Shown here piece by piece: positions 63,336 through 64,000 of a DNA stretch of 64,000 nucleotides. Each line of letters begins with the position of its first letter. The first letter of the stretch is position 1. The translations under genes and the position numbers were made by a program. Origin of the DNA: Paraburkholderia ginsengisoli NBRC 100965 (lineage in GTDB: Bacteria > Pseudomonadota > Gammaproteobacteria > Burkholderiales > Burkholderiaceae); NCBI RefSeq assembly GCF_000739735.1, contig NZ_BBJF01000004.1:434001-498000 (forward strand). The letters run 5' to 3'. The notes beneath the pieces are model-generated. The model saw only the letters and a list, made by a program, of their open reading frames with translations, had not been told where the DNA came from and did not search any database.

Positions 63336-63947
63336 ATGAGTTCGACCTCGACCGCACTGTACTTCGACACGCTTTATCAGCAGAGCGACGATCCGTGGAA
63401 GTTGCGCGAAGGCTGGTATGAGCGGCGCAAGCGTTCGCTCACGCTCGCGTTGCTGCCCCGGCCGCGCTATCGCAATGCATTCGAACCCGGCTGCGCGAAC
63501 GGCGAATTGAGCGTCGAACTCGCGAAGCGTTGCGACGCGCTGCTCGCCGCCGATCTGCACGAGCGCGCGGTGACGCTCGCTCGCGAGCGGGTCGCCGATA
63601 CGCCGAACGTGCGCGTCGAACAGTGCACGGTGCCGCGCGAATGGCCGACCGAGGCCGGACCGTTCGATCTGATCGTCATCAGCGAATTCGCGTATTACCT
63701 CGATGCAGCCGAGCTGGAAACGTTGGCCGCGCGGATCGCCGCGTCGCTGACGACCGACGGCACGCTGCTCGCCTGTCACTGGCGCCGGCCCTTCGCCGAA
63801 GCGCTCGAATCCGCCGACGCCGCGCATGCGTTGTTCGATGCGCGCTGCGGCCTGTCGCGTCTCGCGCATCATGACGAAGCCGATCTGCTGATCGACGTCT
63901 GGTCGCGCGACGCACGTTCGGTAGCGCAACGCGAGGGGCTCCTATGA
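63336..63947 (+). CDS. SAM-dependent methyltransferase (NodS-like)
   Basis: A 203-residue class I methyltransferase. Motif I reads FEPGCANGELSVELAKRCDA and the acidic loop is LLAADLHERAV; the later FDLIVISEFAYYLDAAELET fits motif IV. The opening YFDTLYQQSDDPWKLREGWY is typical of the NodS-like group (methylation of glycan amino groups). The ATG follows GGAGGGCCGCTGAG. Its stop codon overlaps the next start by ATGA, so translation is coupled to the glycosyltransferase. Probably part of a small glycan- or lipid-modification operon with the dehydrogenase upstream. Confidence 0.82.
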   Translation: MSSTSTALYFDTLYQQSDDPWKLREGWYERRKRSLTLALLPRPRYRNAFEPGCANGELSVELAKRCDALLAADLHERAVTLARERVADTPNVRVEQCTVPREWPTEAGPFDLIVISEFAYYLDAAELETLAARIAASLTTDGTLLACHWRRPFAEALESADAAHALFDARCGLSRLAHHDEADLLIDVWSRDARSVAQREGLL

Positions 63948-64000
63948 TCGGCGTGATCGTTCCGGCACATAACGAAGAGGCGTTGCTGGCGCCGTGCCTC
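63944..64000 (+). CDS. Glycosyltransferase, partial (runs off the window)
   Basis: Only the first 19 codons are present: MIGVIVPAHNEEALLAPCL. The VIVPAHNEE start is the hallmark of family 2 glycosyltransferases. The ATG overlaps the methyltransferase stop (ATGA). The rest lies beyond position 64000, so nothing can be said about its catalytic part. Confidence 0.7.
   Translation, partial: MIGVIVPAHNEEALLAPCL

Overview
The window is a high-GC, gene-dense chromosomal segment. Its codon use, long antisense open frames and gene content point to a betaproteobacterium of the Burkholderiaceae, most likely Paraburkholderia or a close relative. Features that support this are the kgu/ptxS ketogluconate operon, a PGDYG-domain protein, a DUF3022-like protein, many LysR regulators paired with transporters, and prkA-yeaH-spoVR. 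The genus is inferred from content, not shown by a marker gene. I see no rRNA, tRNA, CRISPR array, complete insertion sequence or prophage.

Layout. 1-5.4 kb (minus strand): a C45/phospholipase B-like hydrolase, a ClC chloride channel with CBS domains, a glutathione S-transferase and a YeiH-type putative sulfate exporter, with a divergent LysR regulator. 6.6-12.2 kb: a complete 2-ketogluconate operon, kguE-kguK-kguT-kguD-ptxS, behind a perfect 16-bp LacI-type palindrome. 12.2-20.7 kb: scattered single genes, namely a YhfC-like membrane protease, two small Burkholderia proteins, a Spy/CpxP-like periplasmic protein, LysR and Lrp regulators, a lysine/saccharopine dehydrogenase-type enzyme, an orphan cydX translationally coupled to a P-loop ATPase, a lipoprotein and corA. 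21-27.3 kb: a ribose-type operon, rbsB-rbsA-rbsC-rbsR-rbsK, with a sigma-70-like promoter overlapped by a LacI-type palindrome. 27.7-30.8 kb: a chemoreceptor with a CheR-docking tail and a 2-keto-4-pentenoate hydratase.

30.8-36.8 kb: the stress/stationary-phase set prkA, yeaH and spoVR, with a long structured leader and a duplicated palindromic repeat between prkA and yeaH. 37-45 kb: a KgtP-like transporter, two small hypothetical genes, a glycosyltransferase and two divergent LysR pairs (with a short-chain dehydrogenase and with a 14-helix drug exporter). 45-47.4 kb: a GntR regulator and a divergent aminotransferase of lower GC, separated by 32 bp that contain an AT-rich palindrome, then a phosphoketolase remnant. 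47.4-55.3 kb: glgP, glgX, an aspartate:alanine exchanger-family transporter, ldhA and a small hypothetical gene. This set fits glycogen breakdown and fermentation at low oxygen. 55.7-64 kb: a second chemoreceptor, an AhpD-like protein, a ferredoxin-NADP reductase, a glycine-zipper protein, a PAS-PAS hybrid histidine kinase, and the start of an acyl-CoA dehydrogenase/methyltransferase/glycosyltransferase operon that runs off the window.

The most unusual items are the orphan cydX overlapping an ATPase gene, the compact GntR/aminotransferase divergent unit next to a decayed phosphoketolase, and the repeat-punctuated prkA operon. I found no clearly new multi-gene defence or mobile system. Function calls rest on recognised motifs and family resemblance in the translated sequence; no database search was run.
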